Below, piece after piece: positions 19,968 through 29,819 of a stretch of 64,000 nt of DNA. The position numbers and the translations under genes were made by a program. The stretch spans positions 1,340,001 to 1,404,000 of the forward strand of contig CANJKZ010000174.1 of assembly GCA_947471745.1 (NCBI GenBank), given 5' to 3'. This DNA is from Closterium sp. Naga37s-1 (taxonomy: Eukaryota; Streptophyta; Zygnematophyceae; Desmidiales; Closteriaceae). Below the pieces are notes generated by a model, which had not been told where the DNA came from, searched no databases, and saw only the letters and a program-made list of their open reading frames with translations. The first letter of the stretch is position 1. The number at the start of each line of letters is the position of its first letter.

Positions 19968-20763
19968 ATGGTCGACCTTGTAGTCGAAGCAGGTGTAGAA
20001 GATACCCTAAAGGCAAGAGAGGCTGGTGTTCGGGCACGCCACGAAGCTGGCGGGTAAGGGGAGGCGGACTTGGAGATTCTGCTCCTTGAAACTTCTGCGC
20101 AATGGGCGCGTGAGCACCCCCCTCCCTGTCCAGAAGCGGACGACACGTCCGCCTCTCCCCGACCTGTGCATAACGAAGTAGATGGCGACAATGCTGTCGG
20201 CGGTGGAAGCACGGGGGTTCGCGGAGTGATTCGGCCCACCGACATCAGCATTGGCGGAGTGCAGGTGCAAGTGCTGCGATCGTCTGCGAATGGAGGCAGC
20301 TCGAACCGCAACATCGATGGTCGACGCCAATCTCCTCTGCGGAGTGGAGTCCGGCCGATTTTGGCGACTAATGCGTCGGCTGGTCGAGACGGAGGCATCG
20401 CGCCGGTGTACAGATATTTTAAATTTTCGCCAGACAAGATCACTGTGCCGAAGCCGCTCGAAGGTCGACACGACTTGATCATGTGGATTGAATACATCGA
20501 GCCTCAGCTGGAGATCGCTGAATTGAAGAAGTTCATTGACAACAATGTTGAGATGCCGGACGCAGACGACTCTGAACTCTGGGCGGAATTTCGCGCTGCT
20601 CATCTACTAACCTTCATGGTCATTTTGAGGTGTTGCTCACCTCTGGTGTAGGTCGCATTGACGTCGTGCAGACAACAGGTGGATGCTGGCTACCAAGCGT
20701 GGCAGTACATCATGCGCACCTACAAAGCGACCGACGACCTCTACATCAGACAACTGGAGAAGT
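19968..20763 (+). pseudogene. copia Gag N-terminal half (element H)
   Basis: From an ATG at 19968 (MVDLVVEAGVEDTLKAREAG) with a TAA after 29 codons and then an open frame to 20651. The segment RYFKFSPDKITVPKPLEGRHDLIMWIEYIEPQLEIAEL (about 20418-20530) is a typical copia Gag (UBN2-like) block, followed by ADDSELWAEFRAAHL. After a frame change the text DAGYQAWQYIMRTYKATDDLYIRQLEKLSR ends at about 20775, where the reverse LTR of I starts. About 100 residues that should follow are missing on the other side of I. Confidence 0.75.
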
Positions 20764-20905
20764 TGTCGAGATAGGTGGTTTAGTAGGAAGGAATGAGTTG
20801 GATTAGGGCAAGGAGGGGGGATACAATGAAGTGTCGAGCAATTTACTGTACCAACTAAGGCTAAACCCACTACAGCCTAGATAGCAGTAAACATATAATT
20901 TGACA
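20764..20905 (-). repeat. 3' LTR of element I
   Basis: On the minus strand it starts TGTCAAATTATATG after the polypurine tract and runs about 142 bp. The segment AGGAAGGAATGAG matches the LTR of R. The left end (20764, TGTCGAG) is approximate. Confidence 0.7.
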
Positions 20906-21130
20906 CACCCCCATAGGCGAAGTGGGGGATAGCAAACACAACAAAGCGGTCACAAGACCAGTCAGGAGAAGAAACAAAGCAAAGCTAGCTCAGGGTGGAT
21001 CTCAAGATCACCACGCACTCTGAGCACTAGCAAGCGGCCACAAGGCCAGTCCAAGAGGTTACATAAGATATATAGGTGCGAGTACAAGCAGAGCAAGGCT
21101 ACGGCAGACGAGCAAAAAGGTCAACAAGCC
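20906..21130 (-). other. 3' UTR and polypurine hairpin of element I
   Basis: Contains the conserved family 3' UTR (CTGAGCTAGCTTTGCTTTG on the minus strand) and the PPT hairpin next to the LTR: CCCCCA / TGGGGG with the loop changed from CTTTGCCTA to CTTCGCCTA and the stem unchanged. Confidence 0.7.
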
Positions 21131-21689
21131 ACTGCCTCACCCTCCCCCCACAGTGGCATGCGCGGCCGTGAGAGAGAGAGGAGGAGGGGCGGCTGCTGGC
21201 TCCTCATACCCGCCACCCCCATACCCTCCAAGATCCCGCCACCCCATACCCCCCAAGATCCCGCCACCCCCATACCCCCCCCCCCCCCACTACTGCACCC
21301 GCAGTAGGGAGATGGAGGAGAGAGGGGGGGGGCGGGGGGGCTGGTGCTGCAGAGCCCCTCCCCCCCACTGCTGCACCCGCAGCAGAGGGATGGAGGAGAA
21401 GGGAGGGCGGGGGGGGGGGGGGGGGGGGGGGGGGGGCTGGTGTTGCAGATCCCCTCCCCCCCACTGCTGCACTCACAGCAGGGGAATGGAGGAGAAGGGG
21501 GGGGGGGGGGGGGGGGGCGGGGAGGGGGGGGGTGGTGCTGCAGATCCATTCCTGCCACCCCCTTACCCACCAAGATCCCGCCACCCCCATACCCCCCCCC
21601 CCCCACTGCTGCACCCACAGCAGGGGGATGGAGGAGAAGGGGGGGGGGGGGGGGGGGGGGGGGGTGGGGGGGGGTTGGAGGGGGGTGCG
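21131..21689 (-). repeat. hairpin plus G-run modules (element I)
   Basis: About 90-130-bp modules repeated four times (a fifth at 22880-22960). Each has a CTGCTGC-ACCC-GCAGCAG inverted repeat followed by GATGGAGGAGA and a long G run. The copy at 21290-21307 reads CTACTGC / GCAGTAG, a paired change that keeps the stem. Open frames here are artefacts. Confidence 0.75.
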
Positions 21690-22870
21690 AGGGGCACTCA
21701 CGAGGGGGGGCAAGGGGCAGTCACGAGGGGGTGCGGGGAGGGCACCCACGAGGGGGTGCAAGGGGCACTCACGAGGGGGTGCGAGGGGCACCCACGAGGG
21801 GGTGCGAGGGGCACTCACGAGGGGGTGCAAGGGGCACTCACGAGGGGGTGCGAGGGGCGCCCACGAGGGGGTGCAAGGGGTACTCACGAGGGGGTGCGAG
21901 GGGCACCCACGAGGGGGTGCGAGGGGCACCCACGAGGGGGTGCAAGGGGCACTCACGAGGCGGTGCCAGGGGCACTCACGAGGCGGTGTGAGGGGCACCC
22001 ACGAGGGGGGGCACTCACGAGGGGGTGCGAGGGGCACTCACGAGGGGGTGCGAGGGGCACTCATGAGGGGGTGCGAGGGGCACTCACGAGGGGGTGCGAG
22101 GGGCACTCACGAGGGGGTGCGAGGGGCACTCACGAGGGGGTACAAGGGGCACTCACGAGGGGGTGCGAGGGGCACCCACGAGGGGGTGCGAGGGGCACCC
22201 ACGAGGGGGTGCGAGGGGCACTCACGAGGGGGTGCAAGGGGCACTCACGAGGGGGTGCGAGGGGCGCCCACGAGGGGGTGCAAGGGGCACTCACGAGGGG
22301 GTCCGAGGGGCATCCACGAGGGGGTGCAAGGGGCACTCACGAGGGGGTGCAAGGGGCACTCATGAGGGGGTGCAAGAGGCACTCACGAGGGGGTGCAAGG
22401 GGCACCCACGAGGGGGTGCAAGGGGCACTCACGAGGGGGTGCAAGGGGCACTCACGAGGGGATGCGAGGGGCACCCACGAGGGGGTGCGAGGGGCACTCA
22501 CGAGGGGGTGCAAGAGGCACTCACGAGGGGGTGCGAGGGGCACCCACGAAGGGGTGCAAGGGGCACTCACGAGGGGGGTGCGAGGGGCACCCACGAGGGG
22601 GTGCGAGGGGCACTCACGAGGGGGGTGCAAGAGGCACTCACGAGGGGGTGCGAGGGGCACCTACGAGGGGGTGCAAGGGGTACTCACGAGGGGGTGCGAG
22701 GGGCACCCACGAGGGGGTGCGAGGGGCACTCACGAGGGGGTGCAAGAGGCACTCACGAGGGGGTGCGAGGGGCACCCACGGGGGGGTGCGAGGGGCACTC
22801 ACGAGGGGGTGCAAGAGGCACTCACAAGCGGGTGCGAGGGGCACCCACGAGGGGGGTGCAAGGGGCACTC
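21690..22870 (+). repeat. 23-bp minisatellite, about 50 copies (element I)
   Basis: Consensus GCGAGGGGCACTCACGAGG followed by GGGT, period 23 bp. Units differ at a few fixed sites (GCGAG or GCAAG; CACTC or CACCC), giving a variant-repeat code along the array. Because 23 is not a multiple of three, three units give a 23-residue period and all three frames stay open over long distances, producing overlapping frames of 587, 323, 277 and 188 codons that are not genes. Confidence 0.95.
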
Positions 22871-23056
22871 AGATACCCTCCTCCCACTGCTGCACCCGCA
22901 GCAGGGGGGTGGATGAGAAAGGGGGGGGGGGGGGGGGGGGGGGGGGAGGGGGGGTGTAGAAGCTGCTCGGGCAACAGCAGGGTGCGCAACGGGCAGGAAC
23001 CCGTCATTCGCCACCCCCGCCACCCCCATACCCTCCCCCCCCCTGCTAACCCTCAC

Positions 23057-23394
23057 ACCCGGTGAAGCAGGGACGCCAACAGGGGCAGCATGGGTAGTCT
23101 AGCGGAGGCGATGGCTGGAAGTTGTCGAACTCGAAATCGACGGAGGGCGCCGACCGCGGAAAGTCGGCGAAAGGAGGTGATCGCGGAGGCGGTGGCTCGC
23201 GTCAAGAAGGACGACGTTGCTGCATCTACGATGCTCCCGACCACCTCTCGTACGACTGCCCTGACCGAGACGAGTCTGACGATGACCGGGACGCCAACCG
23301 CAGAAAGGGAGAAGGTGGCCGTCATCGTCGAGACAACCAGCCGCGCAAGGAGAAGCAGGCGTCGAATACGTCTTCGACAAAGGATGTGTTATAG
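23057..23394 (+). pseudogene. copia Gag C-terminus with knuckle (element H)
   Basis: Best frame 23122-23394: Lys/Gly/Asp-rich text and CCIYDAPDHLSYDCPDRD, a zinc knuckle of the C-x2-C-x4-H-x4-C kind in which the second Cys has been displaced (CCIYD rather than CxxC). A basic tail follows. The frame ends at TAG 23395, where the AT-rich insert J starts. The knuckle would package element RNA. Confidence 0.7.
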
Positions 23395-24175
23395 TCACAA
23401 TAGGCTTGAATGTGCCTAAAACGAAAGATAGAGTGCACAGTCGGCTTTCTGCACAGCGGCTTCAAACGTTGATAGCGTTCTGGTCACACCTGCAAATGAC
23501 CTGATTCAAATTGGATCTGAAGCGTCTTGACGTCGCCTACAATAAGAAATTTTGATTGCACGATTTCATTAAGAATTGACGACACAGCGTCGGTTTGAAC
23601 GAACGGTACTATGGCAGCCACTATAGTCTTAGAACACAAGATAGGAAGAGTTACGAGTTGGGAATGACTCCCAGCTCCTACAAACCCCAAGAGCCGAGGT
23701 ACAGTGATTTGGAACAGTGCCACACTGTCCCCAACCACGAAGGGTCTCGAAACTACCCTCCACAAGGGCCTACACCAAGAGAAATGTTACACTACACAAA
23801 GTAATGTAACTATTCTCACTATCTTGAAGTTTACCATTTTGGAGAGCTTCGAAATCACTCGAATCTTGAAACCAAGGCTCTGGTTCTTCAAGATAAATTC
23901 TTCCTTGAGTTCTTGGAAGTCTGCTGCGCACACCTGTGACACGCCGAACGTTCCACACACGACAAAATAGAAAAATGCACACGACACACAAACGACGACG
24001 TGACACGCGACTAGCGATAACTCGCTATTGACTCGACACACACATTCAAAATCATGCCTCATCGTTCACACACTATTGTAAGCATCAAATATATATTATC
24101 TCATGCCCTCATATCATTCCATGCACACACTCATGCACGCATACGGACAACAAGCCGAATGCAAACCGTAGGGTT
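23395..24175. other. AT-rich insert J between gag and protease of H
   Basis: About 780 bp of much lower GC separates the Gag text (NTSSTKDV) from QDADSSGGNARG, the continuation toward protease. I see no LTR, terminal inverted repeat or certain target duplication. On the minus strand 23484-23765 is open for 93 codons, and 23770-24062 holds short hydrophobic frames, but no family is recognised. It may be a mobile insert or a captured host fragment. Confidence 0.5.
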
Positions 24176-24985
24176 GCACCAACAGGATGCGGACTCCTCT
24201 GGCGGCAACGCTCGTGGCGAGGAGGTTTCGTGCTCGATGGTAAGCGTGGTGGAGCCGACGATCTCGCTGGCACTGGAGGCTGGCGAATACTTCAGGCGGT
24301 CGCTGGTGCAATGCAAGCCAACCCGACTGTTGTGCTGCTCGACAGCGGCTGCTCCCACCATCTGATGGGGATGAAGGAGGCCTTCGTCAACATGCAGCTG
24401 AGCGGAGACGTGCGCCACATCCACGGCTTCAACGGGGCTCTTCAGGGTGTCGAAGGCAGAGGCACCATTGCTCTGCAAGGGGAGGCCAGGAAGCAGGTCC
24501 TCGTCCCCGACGTACTCTACGTTTTGGGTGTGCACGCGAACCTGCTGTCTGCTGGCCAGCTCAAGGAGAACAGCGTGAAGCTGCAGGACGAGAGTGGAGA
24601 GATGTTGCTGGTGTCTTCTGCCGGCGATGTCCTTGGTCGAGCACGCTACTCTGGCAGAATACTCTGCAGCGACCTGCGCCCCTGCTTGACGAAGTCGACG
24701 ATGAGTTCGACGGAGGTAGTAGCTCTGCGGACAATCGCGTCTGCGACGAAGTTGACCCCAGACATGTTGCATGTACGGCTTGTGCACGTCGGCGTTGACA
24801 CGATCAAGAGCTCGGCGAAACATGAGGTCGCCGCCGGTCTGGACATCAAGAAGTCGACCGCAGCTGATCTGCCGTCTGCCTCCTGCGTCGGCGGGAAGCT
24901 TTCTCGGCACACCTTTCCCGACCAAGGATCGGACGCCAAGAATGCGCTTGATGTGGTGCACATCGACCTCTGCGGGCCATTTTAA
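24176..24985 (+). pseudogene. copia protease, pre-integrase, integrase start (element H)
   Basis: Two frames (to about 24290, then 24230-24985). It contains the aspartic protease site LLDSGCSHHLMG (about 24336-24370), the FNGALQGVEGRGTIAL block, and VLYVLGVHANLLSAGQL, all typical of Ty1/copia. The pre-integrase segment LTPDMLHVRLVHVGVDTIKSS replaces LWHxRLGHxG and has lost its Trp and first His. The integrase begins SRHTFPDQGSDAKNALDVVHIDLCGPF with the first catalytic Asp, and a TAA at 24983-24985 ends the frame. Confidence 0.8.
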
Positions 24986-25620
24986 GTGGCCGCCAATGAT
25001 GCCAGCCTCTGCTGAAAGATAGGAAGACTCGCTACCTGTGGATGAGGCCGATCGCAAAGAAAAGCGACGTGCTGGTCGTCTTCGAAAAATGGCTGAAGGA
25101 GGTGGAGCGGCAGACGTCGAAGATGGTGAAGAAGTTGCGTCCGGACTGCGGAGGGGAGTTCCTCGGTTGCGCCTTTACCGACCTTGTTGAGGACAAGGGA
25201 ATCCTCCACAATCTGACGTGCCCCTACACTCCGCAACAGAACGGCATGGCGGAGCGGGAGATGCGCACGGTCGTCGAGGCCGTGCGGACGATGCTTCTGC
25301 ACATGGGCGTGAAGCACCACTGGTGGCACCTTGCTCTGCGACAGGCTGTCTGGGTGCACAATTGCCTCGATCGGGCTTCTCTGCCTTCGGGGACAACGCC
25401 GCATGAGCTGTTGTTCGAGAAGAAGCCGGACTTGATGTTGGCGAACGTCTGGGGCTGCATGGTGTAGTTCATGGTCCCTGAGCAGCGGCGCGGCGAGAAG
25501 TTGGCGCCGAAGGTCCGTTGGGGTCTTCACCTTGGAGTGTCGGCAGAGAGCAAGGGCTGGGAGGTGCTCGACTTGACGGACAACAAAGTCGTCACGACGG
25601 TCGAAGCGATCTTCTACGAA
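24986..25620 (+). pseudogene. copia integrase core and tail (element H)
   Basis: Frame 25042-25467 and its continuation. It shows KLRPDCGGEFLG (second catalytic Asp; Ser-Asp replaced by Pro-Asp) and YTPQQNGMAEREMRTVVEAVRTML (catalytic Glu), then WWHLALRQAVWVHNCLDRASLPSGTTPHELLFEKKPDL. A TAG at 25465-25467 stands where a Gln codon is expected, and the same frame goes on with RWGLHLGVSAESKGWEVLDLTDNKV and an EAIFYE block. A frameshift follows near 25620. Confidence 0.8.
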
Positions 25621-26308
25621 TGTGGAAGCCGCATGAGAAGCTGAGCTACCACGCTTGTTAGTCGCCGACGGCCTACATCAGTCTGCTCGACGATGCAGAG
25701 GACGACATCGCTCTGCCCGAGCTCGACCCTGACATGCACGCCAACCCAGAGCATCGCTGGGACATCGCCAACATGACGGTGAAAGAGACGTTGTCGAGCT
25801 GGAAAGGCAAGGCGGTGAAGGCCGCCATGGACGAGGAGATCAACTGTCTCATCTCTAACGGGACGTAGGAGCTGGTCGAGCGTCCGCGCGGTGTCAACGT
25901 GATGAAAAATTGTTGGGTACTCTCGACGAAGTACCACGTCGACGACACGATCACCCACGAGAAGGCGCGTTTCGTGGTGAAAGGTTTCACACAGATCTAC
26001 GACGCAGAATACGATGAGACATACGCGCCGGTGGGGAGCTACGTGACTCTGCGGATCTTCCACAGCATTGTAGCAGTCCTCGACCTGCACCTGATGCAGC
26101 TGGACATGAAAAACGTGTTTCCGCAGAGCAAGCTGGATCGCGTCCTCTACATGTACTAGCCCGACCGCTATAACGACGGGACCGGCCACGTCTGCAAGCT
26201 GCTAAAGAGCTTGTACGGCCTGAAGCAGAGTCCGCTGCTGTGGTACACGGCGCTCAATGATGTGCTGTCTGGAGCCGGCTGGAAGAAGAACCAGGTCGAT
26301 GAGGCGCT
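25621..26308 (+). pseudogene. copia linker and N-terminal RT (element H)
   Basis: Starts MWKPHEKLSYHAC, with a TAG at 25659-25661, a short acidic linker, then RT: SSWKGKAVKAAMDEEINCLISNGT, TAG at 25866-25868 in place of the expected Trp, and the frame 25899-26159 with HEKARFVVKGFTQIYDAEYDETYAPV and LMQLDMKNVFPQ, which holds the first RT catalytic Asp. TAG at 26157-26159 replaces an expected Gln before PDRY. The text continues through SLYGLKQSPLLWY and is cut at 26308 by the LTR of K, before YVDD. Confidence 0.8.
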
Positions 26309-26440
26309 TGTCAGAATGTTATAGTGCTTACATTTTTGTTGGCTATAGTGGGGTAGCCCAGAAGGGGTACAACCCAATTAGGGTTAGTACTTGTACCCAA
26401 CTCTTTCATAGTTCATTCATTCTCGTTCATTCTTTTGACA
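26309..26440 (+). repeat. 5' LTR of copia element K
   Basis: 132 bp, TGTCAGAATG to TCTTTTGACA, followed by a primer-binding site. It has the family core (CTATAGTGGGGTAGCCCA, GGGTACAACCC) and a telo-box TTAGGGTTAG at 26378-26387. Confidence 0.9.
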
Positions 26441-26455
26441 TGGTTTCAGAGCAAG
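26441..26455 (+). other. primer-binding site of element K
   Basis: TGGTTTCAGAGCAAG, one mismatch to TGGTATCAGAGC, the initiator-Met tRNA complement, directly after the LTR. Confidence 0.85.
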
Positions 26456-26479
26456 TCCTTTGCTAGGACCGTTTTTTTT

Positions 26480-27480
26480 TCCTTGGGCCCACCACAGCGC
26501 TACCCCGCTAGCCGCCCTTTGCAGCCCTCGTGCTGCCCCTACTGCCAGTCGTGACCCGTAGGCCCCTAGGCCTGTCTCCACTAGCCCATCGCCTCGGCCC
26601 GTCGCCCTAGGCCCGTCCCACCCGGCCCGTTGCCCTAGGCCCGTCGACACCCGGCCCGTCGCCCTCGGCCCGTCGCCCCTAGACCGGCCCGTCGCCCCCC
26701 CTAGCCCGGCTCGTCGCCCCTAGGCCTGTCGACACCCGGCCCGTCGCCCTAGGCCCGTCGTCCCTAGGCCGGCTCGTCGCCCCTAGCCCGGCCCGTAGGC
26801 CCGTCGCCCCCTAGCCCGGCCCGTCGCCACTAGGCCAGTCGCCCCGGCCCGTCGCCCCGGCTCGTCAACACCCGGCCCCGACACCCTAGGCCAGTCACCC
26901 CGGCCCGTCGCCACTAGGCCCGCCGCCCTCGGCCCGTTGCCCCTAGGCCCGTCGCCCCGGCCCGTTGCCCCTAGGCCCGTCGCCCCTAGGCCGGCCCATC
27001 GCCGCTAGCCCGGCCCGTAGGCCCGTCGCCCCTAGCCCGGCCCGTCACCCCTAGCCCGCGCGCCCCGGCCCGCCGCTCGACGCCCCTACGCCCGCGACTG
27101 ACGCCCCTACGCCCCGGCCCGTCGCCCGACTCCCCTATGCCCCGGCCGGTAGCCAGTCGCCCCTAGGCCCGCGCCAAACGCCCCTAGGACCGCGCCCGTC
27201 GCCCCTAGCCCCGGCCCGTCGCCCGACTCCCCAATGTCAGAAGAATGAACGAGAATGAATAAACTAGCAAAGAGTTGGGTACAAGTACTAACCCTAATTG
27301 GGTTGTACCCCTTGTGGGCTACCCCACTACAGCCTACACAATGTAAGCTATATATAAGTTTGACACCCTAGGCCCCAGCCCGACGCCCCTAGGCCCGACT
27401 CCTCTCGGCCCCGGCTCGACTCCCCTAAGCCCCGTCGAGTCGCCCCTAGGCCCGCTGCTCCTTGGCCCTGGCCTGACAGT
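26480..27480 (+). repeat. leader minisatellite (element K)
   Basis: GC-rich array of degenerate GGCCCGTCGCCCCTAG-like units of about 16-20 bp, interrupted at 27235-27365 by a reverse solo LTR. No coding content. Confidence 0.8.
27235..27365 (-). repeat. solo LTR in leader of K
   Basis: 131 bp, on the minus strand TGTCAAACTTATAT to ATTCTTCTGACA, with the full family core and telo-box. It is bounded on both sides by K leader sequence with no internal domain. The flanking five bases are CCCAA and CCCTA, four of five alike. It was produced by LTR-LTR recombination. Confidence 0.85.
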
Positions 27481-27563
27481 CTGCTAGCCGCCCATGGCGG
27501 CCCTCTCACTGCCCCAGTGCTCTGCGCTGCCCTGCTTCTCCTCGCTCTGCGTGCTCCGCCACT

Positions 27564-28514
27564 ATGGCTTCTCTCCGTGTGCTAGCGTTCGATCATGAGG
27601 GACACAACCTACAGTTTGACACGTGGCTCGACGACCTACAGCTGTACCTATTGAGCGACTCTAAGGACATTGTTTCGTTGTTTGACCACACGTCTGGCGC
27701 CGCTCCCGCCCCTCCCGCCATAGCTGACAGTGCGACCCGCTCACAGTGGCTTACTCGCGACGCTGCTGCCCGCTTAGCCATTCACAACCACCTGCCGTTG
27801 GCCGAATGCGCTCACTTCGGACAGCACAGGACAGCACAGGCACTGTACGACGCTGTCGTCGCTCGCTACTCCTTGCTTGCCACTGCTGCTCTAGGCCGCC
27901 TCCTATTGCCCTACCTATTCCCCGAGCTCTCCGCCTTTGCCAAAGTAGAGGACCTAGTTTCCCACCTTCGCACTAGCGACGCTCGCTACCGCACTGCTGC
28001 CCCAGCTGAGTTCCTTGTCAGGAACCAGCCCCTAATGTTCATCACTCTCTACTTTATAGTCACCCGCCTCCCTGACTCTCTTCGTTCTGTCAGGGACCAC
28101 TTTCTCTCCCTCGACCCCACAGTCCTCTCTATTGACCTCCTCGAGCAGCACCTCCTTGCAGCTGAGACTAGTGCAGTCGCTGTAGGTGCTGCTCGTGGCA
28201 CTCCGCGCACACCCTTCTTTGAGGGGTGCTCTCCCTCCCCCCGTGCCCCCTCCTACGCCTCTGCTGCAGCTGTCGATGTCCCTGGTGCTGAGGACGTGGG
28301 GGCTGCTTCTGCTAGTGCGAAGCGCCGCAGCAGCAAGGGCAAGGGTGGCAGGGGTGGTGGTGGGGGCAGCAATGGAGGTGGTGGTAGTAGTGGAGGTGGT
28401 GGCAGCGGTGGGAGTGGTGGCAGGAGTGGGAGCTCTGGTGGAGGCGGTGGAGGCAGCGATGGGAGTGGGAGTAGTGGTAGCGGTGGGAGTGGTGGCGGTA
28501 GGACTGGAGCTTAG
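27564..28514 (+). CDS. copia Gag (element K)
   Basis: 316 codons, the most complete Gag in the window. It starts MASLRVLAFDHEGHNLQFDTWLDDLQLYLL at an ATG in a CACTATGG context. The conserved blocks run ARLAIHNHLPLAECAHFG, ALYDAVVARYS, LLLPYLFPELSAF, LMFITLYFIVTRLPDSLRSVRDHF and LLEQHLLAAETS, then PFFEGCSPSP. From about residue 250 a Lys/Arg patch leads to ~60 Gly/Ser residues. It ends at TAG 28512-28514, inside the Gly/Arg/Gln region; intact copy U reads on, so the stop is probably a mutation and Gag should continue into the knuckle. Confidence 0.85.
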   Translation: MASLRVLAFDHEGHNLQFDTWLDDLQLYLLSDSKDIVSLFDHTSGAAPAPPAIADSATRSQWLTRDAAARLAIHNHLPLAECAHFGQHRTAQALYDAVVARYSLLATAALGRLLLPYLFPELSAFAKVEDLVSHLRTSDARYRTAAPAEFLVRNQPLMFITLYFIVTRLPDSLRSVRDHFLSLDPTVLSIDLLEQHLLAAETSAVAVGAARGTPRTPFFEGCSPSPRAPSYASAAAVDVPGAEDVGAASASAKRRSSKGKGGRGGGGGSNGGGGSSGGGGSGGSGGRSGSSGGGGGGSDGSGSSGSGGSGGGRTGA

Positions 28515-29399
28515 CGTGGAGGTCGTGGAGGAGGCCAGAGGCAGCGGCAGTAGCGTCGGAGCGAGACCCCGTCGCCCCAGCAGCTTCGTGAGTGGTTGTT
28601 TCAGCGTGGGGCGTCTGGGGGTAGTGGTAGATGGCCGCATGTCATTCGCACGGGTGACCGTGCTGGTCAGACATGCGGGAAGGCGCACATTCAGCACCAC
28701 TGTTTCTCCCGCCTCGACGACGTCTGGCGCGTTGAGTTTGGTGACGAGGTCGAGCGCTCCCACTGGGTAGAGCTTCTTAGGTCAGGAGTTGCGATCTTTG
28801 ACCTAGACTTTGATGCTATCCTTTCTGCTATGTATGCTTTGTCTGCTAGTGCTGAGGGTGACTGTTACCAGTGTGTGCCGCCTGACCCAGGTATAGAGGC
28901 TGATGCTCTAGGTGCTTGTGGGTCTTCTCTCCCTTGTGCTGCGCCTGCTGAGGCCTTGCACACCTTCACGCTGGACTCAGGTGCCTCACGCTGTTTCTTT
29001 CGTGACAGCACCACCCTCACTCCTCTCCCTGCACCTGTCCCGGTCAGACTGGCTGACCCCTCCAGGGGCCCAGTCGTTGCCCGTTCCTCCACTGTTCTCC
29101 CGTGTCCGGCGGTTCCGTGCAGCTCACTGTCAGGTTATCACCTCCCCTCGTTCTCTACGAACCTGGTGAGTACCGCGGCCCTCCAGGATTCGATGGTCAC
29201 TACCACCACTCCAGGGGGTCAGCGTGTGTCGATCTGCACGTATACACGGACGGGTCAACACTTGGCCACGTTCACTCGTCGGCCAGGGTCGAGTCTGTAC
29301 ATACTGGCTACAAAGGCTCCTCAAGTAGCAGCGTCTGCCCAGGTGTCCGCGTCAGGTCAGGTAGCACCCCCTTGCTCGTGTCGCCTCCTGCCGTACTAG
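28515..29399 (+). pseudogene. copia extended knuckle and protease (element K)
   Basis: Same frame relation as in U. After a second TAG near 28550 the segment PSPQQLREWLFQRG leads to an unusual metal-site pattern, H-x13-C-x3-H-x4-C (28632-28705), the counterpart of C-x13-C-x3-H-x4-C in U. It is followed by a conserved FxRLDDVWRVEFGDE block and FDLDFDAILSAMYAL. The protease site is TFTLDSGASRCFFRD (about 28963-29008), intact. TAG at 29397-29399 replaces the Glu codon before the pre-integrase motif. Confidence 0.85.
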
Positions 29400-29819
29400 A
29401 CCCTCCTCTGGCACCACCGCCTTGGTCACCCCTCCCTGCCACGCCTGCGTGGCATGCACTCCCGCCTCCTTGTATCTAGTCTTCCCAGGTCTCTGCCTCC
29501 CCTCCCGCCCTTGCCTGCTCCGCCATGCCTTCCTTCCGTCGAGGGGCGGCAGCGCGCCACTCCTCACTCCACCTCGCTTCCCCCAACGACGGCCCCCCTG
29601 CAGACTCTCCACATGGACGTGTGGGGCCCAGCCCGCGTCAGTGGACAGGCCGCTCGTACCTCCATGATCCATGCGGCTGCTCCCCATTTCCTGTGGCCGT
29701 TTGTGGTCCGGTATGCTGCGCATCAGCTCAACCTCTGGCCCCGTGTCTCCTTGCCGGAGACCTCGCCCACACTGCGTCGGACGGGGGAGGTTTGCGATGC
29801 GTCGGTGTTCCGGGTCTGA
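29400..29819 (+). pseudogene. copia integrase without catalytic core (element K)
   Basis: LLWHHRLGHPS, the CLPSVEGRQ zinc part and LHMDVWGPARVSGQ (first Asp) are followed at once by AARTSMIHAAAPHFLWPF. About 105 residues present in U, holding the second Asp and the Glu of the DDE triad, are deleted in frame at about 29648. TGA at 29817-29819 replaces the Trp of VWGS. The protein cannot integrate DNA. Confidence 0.85.

Larger units (their letters stand above)
20764..23056 (-). mobile_element. Coding-free LTR element I inserted in gag of H
   Basis: Read leftward: repeat-rich leader (23056-21131), conserved 3' UTR, polypurine hairpin and 3' LTR (20905-20764). No gag or pol is present between leader and UTR, the same layout as the complete element Q. 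The 5' LTR and primer site at the right end are not found. Part of the host gag was lost at the right junction. Confidence 0.7.
18912..26308 (+). mobile_element. Diverged copia element H, split by I and J
   Basis: A copia lineage different from A/D/F/K/U: long putative 5' LTR, gag of the UBN2 type with a zinc knuckle, a DSGCSHHL protease, integrase and RT. Elements I (20764-23056) and J (23395-24175) interrupt the gag region. The RT is cut at 26309 by the LTR of K. No 3' LTR is present. A second piece of the same LTR lies at 31976-32348 in reverse. Confidence 0.75.

Noticed and set aside
21690..22870. CRISPR array
   Set aside because: Units are directly adjacent without spacers, and the context is a eukaryotic retroelement.
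21153..22916. 587-codon open frame with repetitive GHSRGGARGTHEG text
   Set aside because: It is the read-through of a 23-bp minisatellite; equally long frames exist in the other two phases, and composition is set by the repeat.
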